A stretch of DNA of 64,000 nucleotides, taken from NCBI GenBank assembly GCA_039188575.1, contig JBCCYY010000001.1, forward strand, positions 51,412 to 115,411, read 5' to 3'. The notes under the pieces are model-generated. The model was not told where the DNA came from. It worked only from the letters and a program-made list of their open reading frames with translations, and did not search any database. A program made the position numbers and the translations under genes. Every line of letters begins with the position of its first letter. Within the stretch, counting starts at the first letter, position 1. Positions 26,577 through 35,027 of this stretch are shown here, in pieces. The stretch comes from JAHQVV01 sp039188575 (lineage in GTDB: Bacteria > Planctomycetota > Phycisphaerae > Phycisphaerales > Phycisphaeraceae).

Positions 26577-27062
26577 ATGGCGAAGCGAAAGAAGAAAAAA
26601 GAGAACCTCGCCCCGCGGATCGAGAACCGCCGGGCCAAGCGCGACTACCACCTCTCGGGCCACCTGGAGTGCGGAGTCGTGCTGCAGGGCAGCGAGGTGA
26701 AGTCCGTGCGTCACGCCCGGGTCTCGCTCGCCGAGGGCTACGCGTCGGTGAACCCGAATACGATGGAGCTCTGGTTGCACAACGTCGATATTGCGCTTTA
26801 CCCACAGGCAGGCCCGCTGCAGCACGTGCCCAAGAACGCCCGCAAGCTGCTCTGCCACAAGCAACAGATCAAGAAGCTCTTCGGTGCCACCACCGCCAAG
26901 GGCGTGACCCTCATCCCCACCGCGATGTACTTCAAAGACGGCCGGGTCAAAGTCGAGATCGCGATCGCCGAGGGTAAACGCGACTACGATAAGCGCGATG
27001 ACATCAAGAAGAAAGAGATGGACCGCGAGGCGAAACGCGGCATGACGCGGAAGATTTTGTGA
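26577..27062 (+). CDS. smpB: SsrA-binding protein SmpB
   Basis: Partner of tmRNA in ribosome rescue: it brings tmRNA to stalled ribosomes and its tail occupies the empty mRNA channel. The 161 residues show ENRRAKRDYHLSGHLECGVV, the family beta-barrel GSEVKSVRHARVSLAEGYA, and a basic C-terminal tail (from about 135) that becomes helical in the ribosome. GGAAG precedes ATG 26577 and a TACAAT box lies at 26541-26546. A decayed second copy of its 3' end is found about 1,050 bp downstream, on the far side of the next gene. The tmRNA gene itself is not in the window. Confidence 0.96.
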   Translation: MAKRKKKKENLAPRIENRRAKRDYHLSGHLECGVVLQGSEVKSVRHARVSLAEGYASVNPNTMELWLHNVDIALYPQAGPLQHVPKNARKLLCHKQQIKKLFGATTAKGVTLIPTAMYFKDGRVKVEIAIAEGKRDYDKRDDIKKKEMDREAKRGMTRKIL

Positions 27063-27116
27063 CGCTGCGCAGTTATGCCGCGGAGTACCTGAGAAGCATC
27101 GAACCGAGACTTGCTG

Positions 27117-27959
27117 ATGCCGCACGACGCCAAGTATTTCGCCTGCCTACTGATCATCTTACTACTGTTACCCGGCTGTATCCCCGCGCTAGGCGTGAGC
27201 TCGTACACACTCGATGGGCTCGAACGGAAGACAGCCCTCAGCGTGACCGGCGACGAACGACGCGAGCTCTCCTACCTCACCCCGACCGATATACCTCCGG
27301 GGAGTAGGCGCGTGATCTTCGTGCACGGCACGCCGGGCCAGGCGACCAACTACCTCGGTTTTTTGCAAGACCCACCGGCGAACGCCGAGGTGCTCGCCGT
27401 CGATCGGATCGGCTTCGGCGAGTCCTCACGCGGCCCTGCGAGATTCGGTGCGCTCACCCGCTTCGCGGAGCAGGGCGACGCGATCACCCCGCTGATGCAA
27501 GGCGGTAACGCCAGCCCGGTCATCCTGGTCGGACACTCGCTCGGCGGGCCGATCGTCTGTCATCTCGCCGCGCGCTACCCCGAACGGGTTGCGGGCATCG
27601 TCGTCCTCGCCGGGTCCGTCGACCCCGACCTCGAGCGCCGCTACTGGTACAACTACGCAGGCCTGCTCAGCACCGGCCTGATCGTGGACCGCCGACTGCT
27701 TAGAGCCAACATCGAGGTCTTCGCCGCCCGCCGTGAGACACGCGCCTTAGCGCCGCTGCTAAGCAAGATCACCTGCCCGGTCGTCATTATCCACGGCACG
27801 GGCGACACGCTTGTGCCCTTCGCCAATACTGCCTACCTGACCGAACGGCTGGTCAACGCCGAGTCGGTCAAGCTCATCGCGATCGAGGGCGAAGGCCACT
27901 TCCTGCCCTGGACCCAGACCGATCTGATCCGCTCGGAGATCGAGGCGATGGTGCGGTAA
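27117..27959 (+). CDS. Alpha/beta-hydrolase lipoprotein
   Basis: A 280-residue exported lipoprotein. Signal peptide with lipobox LLPGC (Cys at about 20), then an alpha/beta-hydrolase fold: oxyanion region FVHGTPGQATNYLGF, nucleophile elbow VGHSLGGP with the catalytic Ser, probable acid Asp in HGTGDTLVPF and His in EGEGHFLPW. Substrate unknown; esterase or lipase-like activity at the outer or inner membrane is likely. ATG 27117 is used; a TTG at 27111 is in frame. The gene sits between smpB and an imperfect direct repeat of the smpB 3' end, so it was probably brought in by an insertion or recombination event that duplicated this end. Confidence 0.85.
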   Translation: MPHDAKYFACLLIILLLLPGCIPALGVSSYTLDGLERKTALSVTGDERRELSYLTPTDIPPGSRRVIFVHGTPGQATNYLGFLQDPPANAEVLAVDRIGFGESSRGPARFGALTRFAEQGDAITPLMQGGNASPVILVGHSLGGPIVCHLAARYPERVAGIVVLAGSVDPDLERRYWYNYAGLLSTGLIVDRRLLRANIEVFAARRETRALAPLLSKITCPVVIIHGTGDTLVPFANTAYLTERLVNAESVKLIAIEGEGHFLPWTQTDLIRSEIEAMVR

Positions 27960-28017
27960 GCTACCGCTCATATACGCGCCATTCTTGGGTATGTGTAGTG
28001 TAATCCAAGCATCATTA

Positions 28018-28100
28018 CCGGGTGCAAATGCAGCTACGACAAACGCGATGACATCAAGAAGGAGGGGATAGGCCGAGAGGCGAAACGGGGGGTGCTATGA
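28018..28100 (+). pseudogene. Decayed duplicate of the smpB 3' end
   Basis: From 28034 to 28090 the sequence matches 26984-27040 of smpB at 48 of 57 positions with a constant offset of 1,050, and similarity continues upstream to about 28018 with a 2-nt indel. Read in the smpB frame it gives SYDKRDDIKKEGIGREAKRG and then a stop, against DYDKRDDIKKKEMDREAKRG in SmpB. There is no start codon or upstream part of the gene, so it is a remnant. Confidence 0.85.
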
Positions 28101-28101
28101 G

Positions 28102-28494
28102 TTACTTGTCCGCGTAGTCGCCCAGGATTTCTAGCAGTCTGATTCCAAGATCTTTTTTCGTGGGCTGAGCCTTGGTTTTAGGCTGCATCTCGACCAGAGG
28201 GCCACCCGTTTGGGACGTCGTGTATTTCTGATAACTAGGGTGACGAAACTCAATGTGATCTTTACTTTCACCGACCGACCTCTTGATCGTCACCCTGCCC
28301 TCCGAATCGGTGAAGCGTGTCTCCCATGTTTCATAGCCCGGGATCAAGCGTTGCGTGGTGTAATGCTCGTATGTCACTCGCACACCCTCAATTGCCTGGC
28401 CCGTTGTTGCATCGACAACACGGAACGAGTCACCTCTTTGACACCCCGCCAAAAGTAATGATGGAATCAGCAAGGTAGCGAACAAGTGACGCAT
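28102..28494 (-). CDS. Small lipoprotein with carboxypeptidase-regulatory-like fold
   Basis: A 130-residue lipoprotein: signal peptide with lipobox LLAGC (Cys18), followed by a single domain that begins FRVVDATTGQAIEGVRVTYE and continues with TRFTDSEGRVTI, the pattern of a transthyretin-like beta-sandwich found in carboxypeptidase-regulatory and Big-type domains. These usually bind or present other proteins or sugars; no catalytic residues are expected. The C-terminal 30 residues are Lys/Thr-rich. GGGGAGG stands just before ATG 28494. It lies downstream of the photolyase gene on the same strand (13-nt gap) and abuts the smpB remnant on the other side. GC content is lower than in its neighbours. 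Confidence 0.75.
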   Translation of the reverse strand: MRHLFATLLIPSLLLAGCQRGDSFRVVDATTGQAIEGVRVTYEHYTTQRLIPGYETWETRFTDSEGRVTIKRSVGESKDHIEFRHPSYQKYTTSQTGGPLVEMQPKTKAQPTKKDLGIRLLEILGDYADK

Positions 28495-28507
28495 TGAGGC
28501 CTCCCCG

Positions 28508-29962
28508 TTAGTCCCCTGTGATCTCTGACAGAGCCGCCAGCGCTAGCTCACGAGCCGACTTATGGTCCACGATCGGTTTCGGATAATCAACCCCCAGCGT
28601 CACGCCCGCGGCCTGCAGCTCCAACGGCGGGCACTCCCACGGCTTCATCAGGTACTTGTTGGGTACATCCTTCAGCTCCGGGCACCACAGACGGACGTAC
28701 TCACCCTTGCTGTCGAATTTCTCGCCCTGCGTGATCGGGTTGAAGATACGGAAGTACGGAGCGGCATCGGCACCGCAGCCGCCGGCCCACTGCCAGCCGA
28801 GCGTGTTGCTCGCGAGGTCAGCGTCGACGAGCGTATCCCAGAACCAGGCGGCACCCGCTTCCCAGCTGATCAATAGGTGCTTGACGAGGAAGGACGCCAC
28901 GATCATGCGGACGCGGTTGTGCATCCAGCCTGTGGCGTAGAGCTGGCGCATCCCCGCATCCACGATGGGATATCCGGTCATGCCGCGCTGCCAGGCCTTG
29001 AGGTGGGCCTTGCCTTCTCCCTTGCGGTGATCGATCCATGGGAAGGCCGCATACTTGTCACGCAGGGGTTGATCGGGCGTGTGCGGGAAGTGATAGATCA
29101 GGTGGTAGCCGAACTCGCGCCAGTACAGCTCGTGGATGTAGTGGGTGATGTTCTTCTTTTCGGCGGGATCGATGGCCGCGCGGAGGCGTTTGGCGGCGGC
29201 GTGGTAGGCCTGGCGGGGGCTGACCTCGCCGTGGTGCAGGTGTGGCGAGAGATGGGAAGTACCACGGACAGCCGGCAAGTCGCGCTGATCGTTGTAGGCC
29301 TTGACGGCCAGCTTCGCAAATGCCTTGAGGTTGTGTGCTCCGCCAGCTTCTCCGGGCTGCCACGCCTCGGCCATGCCGTCGTACCACTGGATGCATGGCA
29401 TCAGCCCAAGCCGATCCAGCTTCTCAGACGCCGGCCAGTCCTTTAGCGCCTCAAGTTTCTTGGGCGCCGGCTTGGGCTTCTCCGGCTCGGGCAACGCCTC
29501 GATAAATCGACGGAACGGCGAGTAGACCTGATAGGGCTTGCCCTGCTTGGTCTGGGCCTGCCAGGGCTCAAAGAGCAGTGCACCGTTGAAACTCTGAACC
29601 TCGATACCCGCATCGATCAGACCCTGTTTTACCTGCTTATCCGACTCAATCAGGCTCGGCTCGTATCGGCGGTTCCAGACGACGCCATCGGCGGCTGACT
29701 GTTCGGCCAATTCCTTGAGTACAGCGAGCGGCTCACCCCGCAGAAGGATCAACCGGCTGCCGATCGCTTCAAGCGATTCGTTTAGGGACTCCAAGGATTG
29801 GTGGAGCCACCACTGACGTGCCTCACCGGGGACCCAGCCGCCGTGCTCTTTTGGGTGCCAAATGAAAACGGGCAGCACCGCGCCGCGCTTCGCAGCGTCC
29901 GCCAGCGCGGGGTTGTCGGCCAGCCGCAGGTCGTTACGGAACCAGTGAATCGTTGTCGTCAT
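28508..29962 (-). CDS. phrB: Deoxyribodipyrimidine photolyase (class I type)
   Basis: Light-driven repair enzyme that splits cyclobutane pyrimidine dimers with reduced FAD. The 484-residue protein begins IHWFRNDLRLADNPAL (antenna-binding Rossmann part, about 1-130) and has the FAD-binding helical domain (about 200-480) with HHGEVSPRQAYHAA, YWREFGYHLIYHFP, GMTGYPIVDAGMRQL, TGWMHNRVRMIVASFL and GGCGADAAPYFRIFNP. The last motif is the class I photolyase signature with Cys in place of a residue that is usually Thr. ATG 29962 is selected because a TAGACT box ends 5 nt upstream and no Shine-Dalgarno is present. Together with uvrB nearby it forms a small light-damage repair region. Confidence 0.95.
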   Translation of the reverse strand: MTTTIHWFRNDLRLADNPALADAAKRGAVLPVFIWHPKEHGGWVPGEARQWWLHQSLESLNESLEAIGSRLILLRGEPLAVLKELAEQSAADGVVWNRRYEPSLIESDKQVKQGLIDAGIEVQSFNGALLFEPWQAQTKQGKPYQVYSPFRRFIEALPEPEKPKPAPKKLEALKDWPASEKLDRLGLMPCIQWYDGMAEAWQPGEAGGAHNLKAFAKLAVKAYNDQRDLPAVRGTSHLSPHLHHGEVSPRQAYHAAAKRLRAAIDPAEKKNITHYIHELYWREFGYHLIYHFPHTPDQPLRDKYAAFPWIDHRKGEGKAHLKAWQRGMTGYPIVDAGMRQLYATGWMHNRVRMIVASFLVKHLLISWEAGAAWFWDTLVDADLASNTLGWQWAGGCGADAAPYFRIFNPITQGEKFDSKGEYVRLWCPELKDVPNKYLMKPWECPPLELQAAGVTLGVDYPKPIVDHKSARELALAALSEITGD

Positions 29963-29967
29963 AGTCA

Positions 29968-29973
29968 AGTCTA
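29968..29973 (-). promoter_or_regulatory. Probable -10 box of leaderless photolyase gene
   Basis: On the minus strand TAGACT lies 5 nt before ATG 29962. Its first three bases are the TAG stop codon of the epimerase gene. Confidence 0.55.
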
Positions 29974-30900
29974 GGCCGACTTCAATTCATGGAGCAATGC
30001 CTCTTCGAGATTGCCACACTGGAACGCAAAGCCCACATCAAGCAGCCGTTTTGGAATGACGCGGAAGCTGCCGAGTGCGGTTGCCTCGGCGCAGTCCTTG
30101 CCGAAGAGTAGTTTGGGTGCGAAGCGAGGGACAGGCAGGACGGTTGGCCGCTTGATCACGCGGCCGAGCGCTTTGGTGAACTCACGGTTGGAAACAGGGT
30201 CCGGGGCAACAGCATTGACGGGCCCGGAGATCGCCGGCGTATCGATGCAGTAGATCAGGATGCGGATCAGGTCGTGCAACGCGACCCAGCTCATCATCTG
30301 CTCCCCGTTGCCGATCGGGCCGCCCAGCCCAAGCTTGAACGGCGGCAGCATCTGCTGCAGCGCCCCGCCGTACGGGCTGAGTACGATCCCGATCCGAGGG
30401 TGAACGACGCGGATACCTGCCTCGCGCGCGGGGTCTGCGGCGGCCTCCCAATCCACACAGACCTCCGCGAGGAAGCCGTCGCCCGGCGGGTCGTCTTCGG
30501 TGCGTGGGGTATCGTGCCCGTTGTAGCCGTAATAGCCACTGGCCGACGCGACGATCAAGGTGCGCGGCCCGTCTTTGATTCCAGCGAGTGTCTGCGCCAG
30601 GCCCCGCGTGCTATCTATACGGCTATCGTAGATACGCTTCTTCTTCTCCTTTGTCCACCGGCCCATGATGTTCTCGCCGGCGAGGTGCACGACCGCATCG
30701 CATGCAGACAATGCTTTGGCGTCAAACATGTTGTTAGTGGTATCCCATGCAATCTCATTGGGATTCGTAGCCTTTCCCCTAATGATCGGCTTGACATCGC
30801 GGCCCTGAGTCTGCAGTGCCTCGCACAAAGCCGAGCCTACCAGCCCGGTTGAGCCGGACACCGCGATCCGCATGAGTCGATCGGTTTGCTGCTGGTCCAT
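29971..30900 (-). CDS. SDR39U1/YfcH-type NAD(P)-dependent epimerase (TIGR01777 family)
   Basis: A 309-residue extended short-chain dehydrogenase. MRIAVSGSTGLVGSALCEAL (from residue 10) is the dinucleotide-binding start; ACDAVVHLAGENIMGRWTKE and the YYG region (SASGYYGYNG) are family features, the latter holding the Tyr of the active site in a variant setting. The C-terminal DUF1731 part ends with RVIPKRLLDVGFAFQ. Physiological substrate unknown; in E. coli the homologue YfcH is uncharacterised, in plants it is linked to plastid division. ATG 30900 is supported by a -10 box exactly 6 nt upstream; M10 is the alternative. It is divergent from uvrB and followed directly by the photolyase gene. 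Confidence 0.92.
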   Translation of the reverse strand: MDQQQTDRLMRIAVSGSTGLVGSALCEALQTQGRDVKPIIRGKATNPNEIAWDTTNNMFDAKALSACDAVVHLAGENIMGRWTKEKKKRIYDSRIDSTRGLAQTLAGIKDGPRTLIVASASGYYGYNGHDTPRTEDDPPGDGFLAEVCVDWEAAADPAREAGIRVVHPRIGIVLSPYGGALQQMLPPFKLGLGGPIGNGEQMMSWVALHDLIRILIYCIDTPAISGPVNAVAPDPVSNREFTKALGRVIKRPTVLPVPRFAPKLLFGKDCAEATALGSFRVIPKRLLDVGFAFQCGNLEEALLHELKSA

Positions 30901-30906
30901 AACCGT

Positions 30907-30952
30907 ACTCTACCGCCCTCACGTCACACGCGACTACTGCTCGGCCTAGAAT
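30907..30952. promoter_or_regulatory. Back-to-back promoters of epimerase and uvrB
   Basis: The 58-bp gap carries TAGAGT on the minus strand (30912-30907), 6 nt before the epimerase ATG, and TAGAAT on the plus strand (30947-30952), 6 nt before the uvrB ATG. Neither gene has a Shine-Dalgarno sequence. The -35 regions would overlap, so the two promoters should compete. Confidence 0.65.
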
Positions 30953-30958
30953 CACGAT

Positions 30959-33055
30959 ATGCCGTTCCAGACCGAAGCACGCCCTTTTCAGCTCGTCAGC
31001 GAGTTCACGCCGACCGGCGACCAGCCCGCGGCGATCGAATCGCTGGTCGATGGGCTGGACAGCGGGATGAGGCACCAGACCCTGCTCGGCGCGACCGGCA
31101 CGGGTAAGACCTTCACGATGGCCAACATGATCGCCCGTGCGAGCCGGCCGACGCTCATCATCAGCCACAACAAGACCCTCGCTGCGCAGCTCTACGAGGA
31201 GATGAAGGAACTCTTCCCCAATAACGCTGTGAGCTACTTCGTCTCGTACTACGACTACTACCAGCCCGAGGCGTACATCCCACAGCGAGACATCTACATC
31301 GAGAAAGATTCGTCCCGCAACGACGACCTGGACCGCTTACGTATGGCCGCGACGACCAACCTTGTCTCACGGGACGATGTGATCGTGGTCGCTTCGGTCT
31401 CGTGTATTTTTGGCCTAGGCTCGCCAACCGAATACAAGAAATCGGTCATCACGCTGGAGAAGGGCCAGACGATCGAGCGGCGTGACTTCCTGTACAGGCT
31501 CGCGGATCTTCAGTACCAGCGGTCTCAGTACGAGCTGGCCCGCGGTAAGTTCCGTGTGCGTGGCGATGTGATCGAGCTGGTTCCAGCGGCAGAGGAATAC
31601 GCCTACCGCATCGAGCTGTTTGGTGACGAGATCGATTCGCTCGCGCTGATCAACCCGACCACCGGGGAACTGCTGGCGGAAGATGACAAGCTGCATATTT
31701 ACCCCGCGGTGCAGTACGTGATGCCCGAGGACCAACAGAGCCGGGCGATCGAGCAGATCAAGGCAGAACTCGAGCTACGTACCGGCGAGCTGCGGACCGA
31801 GGCGAAGCTGCTCGAGGCCCAGCGCCTCGCCGCGCGGACCAAGTACGACCTCGAGATGCTTGAAGAAGTCGGCTTCTGCTCTGGGATCGAGAACTACTCG
31901 CGTCATTTCGATGGCAGGCCGCCAGGCAGCCGGCCATATACACTGCTCGATTACTTCCGCGAGAACGATCTCGAGAGGTGGCTATTGATCATCGATGAGA
32001 GCCACGTCACTATCCCGCAGATCGGCGCGATGTACAACGGGGACCAGGCCCGCAAGCGGACACTCGTCGAACACGGGTTCCGCTTGCCGTCGGCTTTGGA
32101 TAACCGGCCTCTCAAGTTCGAGGAGTTTGAGGAGCTCACCAACCAGGTGGTCTTCGTTAGCGCGACACCCGGGCCTTACGAGCTTGAGAAAACACAGGGC
32201 ACTTTTACCGAGCAGATCATCCGGCCGACGGGATTAGTGGACCCGGTGATCGAGGTGCGCCCCGCTGCGGGTCAAGTGCCCGACCTGATGAAGCTGGTGA
32301 AAGAACGGATCGAGCGCAACGAGCGCACCCTTGTGACGACGCTGACAAAGCGTTTAGCAGAGGACCTGAGCAAGTACCTGAAGGACCAGGACATCCGCTG
32401 CCGGTACCTGCACTCGGACATCGAGACACTGGACCGTGTGACGATCCTGCGCGAGCTACGCGAGGGGCAGTTCGATGTGTTGGTCGGCGTCAACCTGTTG
32501 CGTGAAGGGCTGGATCTGCCCGAGGTCTCGATGGTGGGCATTATGGACGCGGACAAGACGGGTTTCCTGCGGAGCGGACGGTCGCTGATCCAACAGATCG
32601 GTCGGGCTGCTCGGAACGAAAACGCATTTGTTGTGCTCTACGCGGACGAAGTGACACCCGCGATGCAGGAAGCAATCGACGAGACCGAGCGTCGCCGTGC
32701 GATCCAGCTGGCTTACAACAAAGAGCACGGTATCACGCCGAAGACAATCAAGAAGGCGATCCGGAAAGGGATCGAGCTTGAGCTGCGGGCAAGAAAGACC
32801 GCAAAAGCAGCTCTGTCCGGCGACGAAAAAGAATACGACCGCGCGGAGCTGCTCTCAGAGCTGGAGTCGGCGATGCTCGAGGCGGCTCAGAGCCTAGAGT
32901 TCGAGAAAGCCGCCTCGATCCGCGACAAGCTGGCGGAGGTGAAAGCGCAGCCCGCGCTAGGCAAGGTCCGTCTCAACAAAGACAAGGCCGCAGATGTCGC
33001 GCCGGGTACGCCGGGCGAGAAGCCGAGGCGTAAGCGCAAGAAGAAAATCCGTTGA
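30959..33055 (+). CDS. uvrB: Excinuclease ABC subunit B
   Basis: Damage-verifying helicase-like subunit of nucleotide excision repair. The 698 residues include Walker A GATGTGKTFTMANMI (about 43-57), the beta-hairpin that clamps DNA (YYDYYQPEAYIPQRDIYIEKD region, about 96-116), the DESHVTIPQ Walker B-like motif, helicase motif GVNLLREGLDLPEVSMVGI and QQIGRAARN, and a C-terminal UVR domain (about 635-670) that binds UvrA/UvrC. A Lys/Arg-rich tail of about 25 residues follows. Translation appears leaderless. It converges with mnmC, the two stops being 9 nt apart. Confidence 0.98.
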   Translation: MPFQTEARPFQLVSEFTPTGDQPAAIESLVDGLDSGMRHQTLLGATGTGKTFTMANMIARASRPTLIISHNKTLAAQLYEEMKELFPNNAVSYFVSYYDYYQPEAYIPQRDIYIEKDSSRNDDLDRLRMAATTNLVSRDDVIVVASVSCIFGLGSPTEYKKSVITLEKGQTIERRDFLYRLADLQYQRSQYELARGKFRVRGDVIELVPAAEEYAYRIELFGDEIDSLALINPTTGELLAEDDKLHIYPAVQYVMPEDQQSRAIEQIKAELELRTGELRTEAKLLEAQRLAARTKYDLEMLEEVGFCSGIENYSRHFDGRPPGSRPYTLLDYFRENDLERWLLIIDESHVTIPQIGAMYNGDQARKRTLVEHGFRLPSALDNRPLKFEEFEELTNQVVFVSATPGPYELEKTQGTFTEQIIRPTGLVDPVIEVRPAAGQVPDLMKLVKERIERNERTLVTTLTKRLAEDLSKYLKDQDIRCRYLHSDIETLDRVTILRELREGQFDVLVGVNLLREGLDLPEVSMVGIMDADKTGFLRSGRSLIQQIGRAARNENAFVVLYADEVTPAMQEAIDETERRRAIQLAYNKEHGITPKTIKKAIRKGIELELRARKTAKAALSGDEKEYDRAELLSELESAMLEAAQSLEFEKAASIRDKLAEVKAQPALGKVRLNKDKAADVAPGTPGEKPRRKRKKKIR

Positions 33056-33064
33056 TATCTGCTT

Positions 33065-34840
33065 CTAAGCAAGTAACACATTCGTCATAACGTGGTGAGC
33101 GATATGTTCCGCCGCGTTTGCTGCGGAAGAGATGCCGTGCGAGCCATGCCCAAGCGAGACATAGAGGTTCTCTTCTATCTCGCCAACAAACCCATGCACC
33201 GATCGCAAGCCGACCCACCCTGACGCGTCTGTCAGTTTGCTGATCCTCGCTGCCTCTGCAGGCAATAGCCTGGCAAGCTTGTCACACACGTCGAGGTGTT
33301 CTTCATCTCGCCATTGCAAAGACCGGTCACCATTGACAAAACTCGCGCCGAGGGTCTGTACGCCGTCTATCGGGGGCGTAATATAGCCGCCGTAGAAAAC
33401 CGCACGCTTGAGGGAGGCGAGACGGCCCGACTGATCTGAAACGCTTAGCAGTGTGGCCTGCCCTCGAACCGGGCGGGGGCTGTAGGACTCGAGGATTGGT
33501 AGCCGGGTCGCATCAATCGCGTTTGCAACAACCGCGATTTCGGATTCGATTGTCTCATCATGGCATACCGCTACCCAGCCTGTACTGGTTGAGGTCAAGT
33601 CGCTCATTTCAATCCCGTCGCGCAGCTTGATAAGCGAGTGATCCAGCAACGCCATACAAAGACCCGCGGGCCGGAGCACGCCGGCACGGTCGATTGCGAT
33701 ACCGCCCACCGGCAGCGAAGCGCCGACCTCATCCATCGTCTGCGACGGTTCAACCCACCGACAAAGCCCACTAGGGCCGAATTGATCGACGAACCGCCTG
33801 AGTCGTCGCTCCGCTCTCGCGTCGACTGCCGCGTGAAACGTCCCGCACCGCCGCCAGCTAGCACGCTCCGCGAGTGCTTGGTCCGAAGACAGCAGGCGCT
33901 CAACGAGGGCATAAGCCTCGCGTAGCTGGCTGCCGGGCTCGTCGCCCGCGTCGGTGACCTTGGGCTGCAAAACCGCATGCCGCGGGGCCAGCGAAGGCAA
34001 CTCACCTTGATTCAATTGCTGCTTCTCGATAACCGTCACGGCGACGCCGATCTCCGCCAAAGCACGTGCGCCGAAGGACCCGGCCAGCGAAGCGCCGACG
34101 ACAACGGCTCGGGGCATCGGCCCCATGTTGATCTTCGGCGCATCCAACCACCCCACGGTCATATCACGCTTCATACCGAATCCAGGACGTTTCTCAATGC
34201 TGAACCCAGCTTCTGACAACCCACGGCGAACATGCCCTGCTGCGGTGTATGTCGCGATGGTTGCATCGCTCGCGGAGGCGGCCCAGACCATCTCGAAAAC
34301 CTGCGGGCTCCACATCGAGGGGTTACGCGACGGCGCAAACCCATCCAGGAACCACGCATTGACCGGCCCAACCCGCACGCTTGCACTCGGCTCAGTGATC
34401 TCACCCACCGACAGGCTCAGACGCACCCTGCCATTCGCGAAGCGGAAATAGTGCGCGCCATACCAGAGTGGAACCCATTGCCGCAGCAATAACTCACGAT
34501 ATGACGCGAGTTCGGTCCAGGGTGACAGTGCACGGCCCATCGTCGCGGCATCAAGCGGATACCCTTCAATCGAGAAAAACGATAACCGGGCATCCACAGG
34601 TGCGTGTTTCTCAAATAAATGCCAGGCCGCGAGAAAGTTGAGGCCTGTGCCAAAACCTGTCTCGCCGATCGTAAAACACTCGTTTGGCTTCATCGCCGCG
34701 AATCGCTCCGCCAAGCGGTTGCCTTCAAGGAAGACATGCCGTGTCTCGGCCAGCCCATCCGCTGCTGAAAAGTAGACGTCGTTATATTGCGGCGCAATGA
34801 GCCGGCCTGCGTCGTCGAAGTGTGGCGTACCATCGGTCAT
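33065..34840 (-). CDS. mnmC: Bifunctional mnm5U34 tRNA methyltransferase/oxidoreductase MnmC
   Basis: Finishes the mnm5(s2)U34 modification: an FAD domain converts cmnm5U to nm5U and a SAM-dependent domain methylates it. The 591 residues have the order methyltransferase (about 1-240; IGETGFGTGLNFLAAWHLFE binds SAM, WFLDGFAPSRNPSMWSPQVF is the DUF752 signature, TYTAAGHVRRGL) and FAD oxidoreductase (about 250-590; VVGASLAGSFGARALAEIGV, GHGSHGISSAANAAEHIA at the end). The dinucleotide motif is GASLAGS rather than the commoner GAGIAG. ATG 34840 is only 19 nt after tRNA-Arg(UCU) on the same strand, without a Shine-Dalgarno sequence or -10 box, so the gene is most likely read from the tRNA promoter. 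mnmE is also in the window. Confidence 0.94.
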   Translation of the reverse strand: MTDGTPHFDDAGRLIAPQYNDVYFSAADGLAETRHVFLEGNRLAERFAAMKPNECFTIGETGFGTGLNFLAAWHLFEKHAPVDARLSFFSIEGYPLDAATMGRALSPWTELASYRELLLRQWVPLWYGAHYFRFANGRVRLSLSVGEITEPSASVRVGPVNAWFLDGFAPSRNPSMWSPQVFEMVWAASASDATIATYTAAGHVRRGLSEAGFSIEKRPGFGMKRDMTVGWLDAPKINMGPMPRAVVVGASLAGSFGARALAEIGVAVTVIEKQQLNQGELPSLAPRHAVLQPKVTDAGDEPGSQLREAYALVERLLSSDQALAERASWRRCGTFHAAVDARAERRLRRFVDQFGPSGLCRWVEPSQTMDEVGASLPVGGIAIDRAGVLRPAGLCMALLDHSLIKLRDGIEMSDLTSTSTGWVAVCHDETIESEIAVVANAIDATRLPILESYSPRPVRGQATLLSVSDQSGRLASLKRAVFYGGYITPPIDGVQTLGASFVNGDRSLQWRDEEHLDVCDKLARLLPAEAARISKLTDASGWVGLRSVHGFVGEIEENLYVSLGHGSHGISSAANAAEHIAHHVMTNVLLA

Positions 34841-34859
34841 GGGGGCTAGATGAGGACAA

Positions 34860-34933
34860 TACCCCCGGCAGGACTCGAACCTGCAACCTGCGCATTAGAA
34901 GTGCGCTGCTCTATCCAGTTGAGCTACGGGGGC
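34860..34933 (-). tRNA. tRNA-Arg (TCT anticodon)
   Basis: On the minus strand: acceptor GCCCCCG/CGGGGGT (G1-U72), D stem GCTC/GAGC, anticodon stem GCGCA/TGCGC with loop CTTCTAA, T arm GCAGG-TTCGAGT-CCTGC, discriminator A, no encoded CCA. It reads AGA/AGG. Its U34 is a known substrate class for MnmE/MnmG and MnmC. It is 10 nt downstream of tRNA-Arg(CCT) and 19 nt upstream of mnmC. Confidence 0.96.
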
Positions 34934-34943
34934 GAGGATGTAA

Positions 34944-35017
34944 TGCCCGCGAGAGGATTCGAACCTCTGACCTGCGCTTTAGGAAAGCGCTGCTCTATCC
35001 TGCTGAGCTACGCGGGC
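34944..35017 (-). tRNA. tRNA-Arg (CCT anticodon)
   Basis: On the minus strand: acceptor GCCCGCG/CGCGGGC, anticodon stem GCGCT/AGCGC with loop TTCCTAA, T arm AGAGG-TTCGAAT-CCTCT, discriminator A, no encoded CCA. It reads AGG. The body resembles the neighbouring tRNA-Arg closely in the D arm and anticodon stem, so they probably arose by duplication. Confidence 0.96.
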
Positions 35018-35027
35018 CGGGTATGGA

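Noticed and set aside
26577..28100. Full integrative element next to smpB
   Set aside because: No integrase, excisionase or tRNA/tmRNA attachment sequence is present; only one cargo-like gene lies between the repeats.
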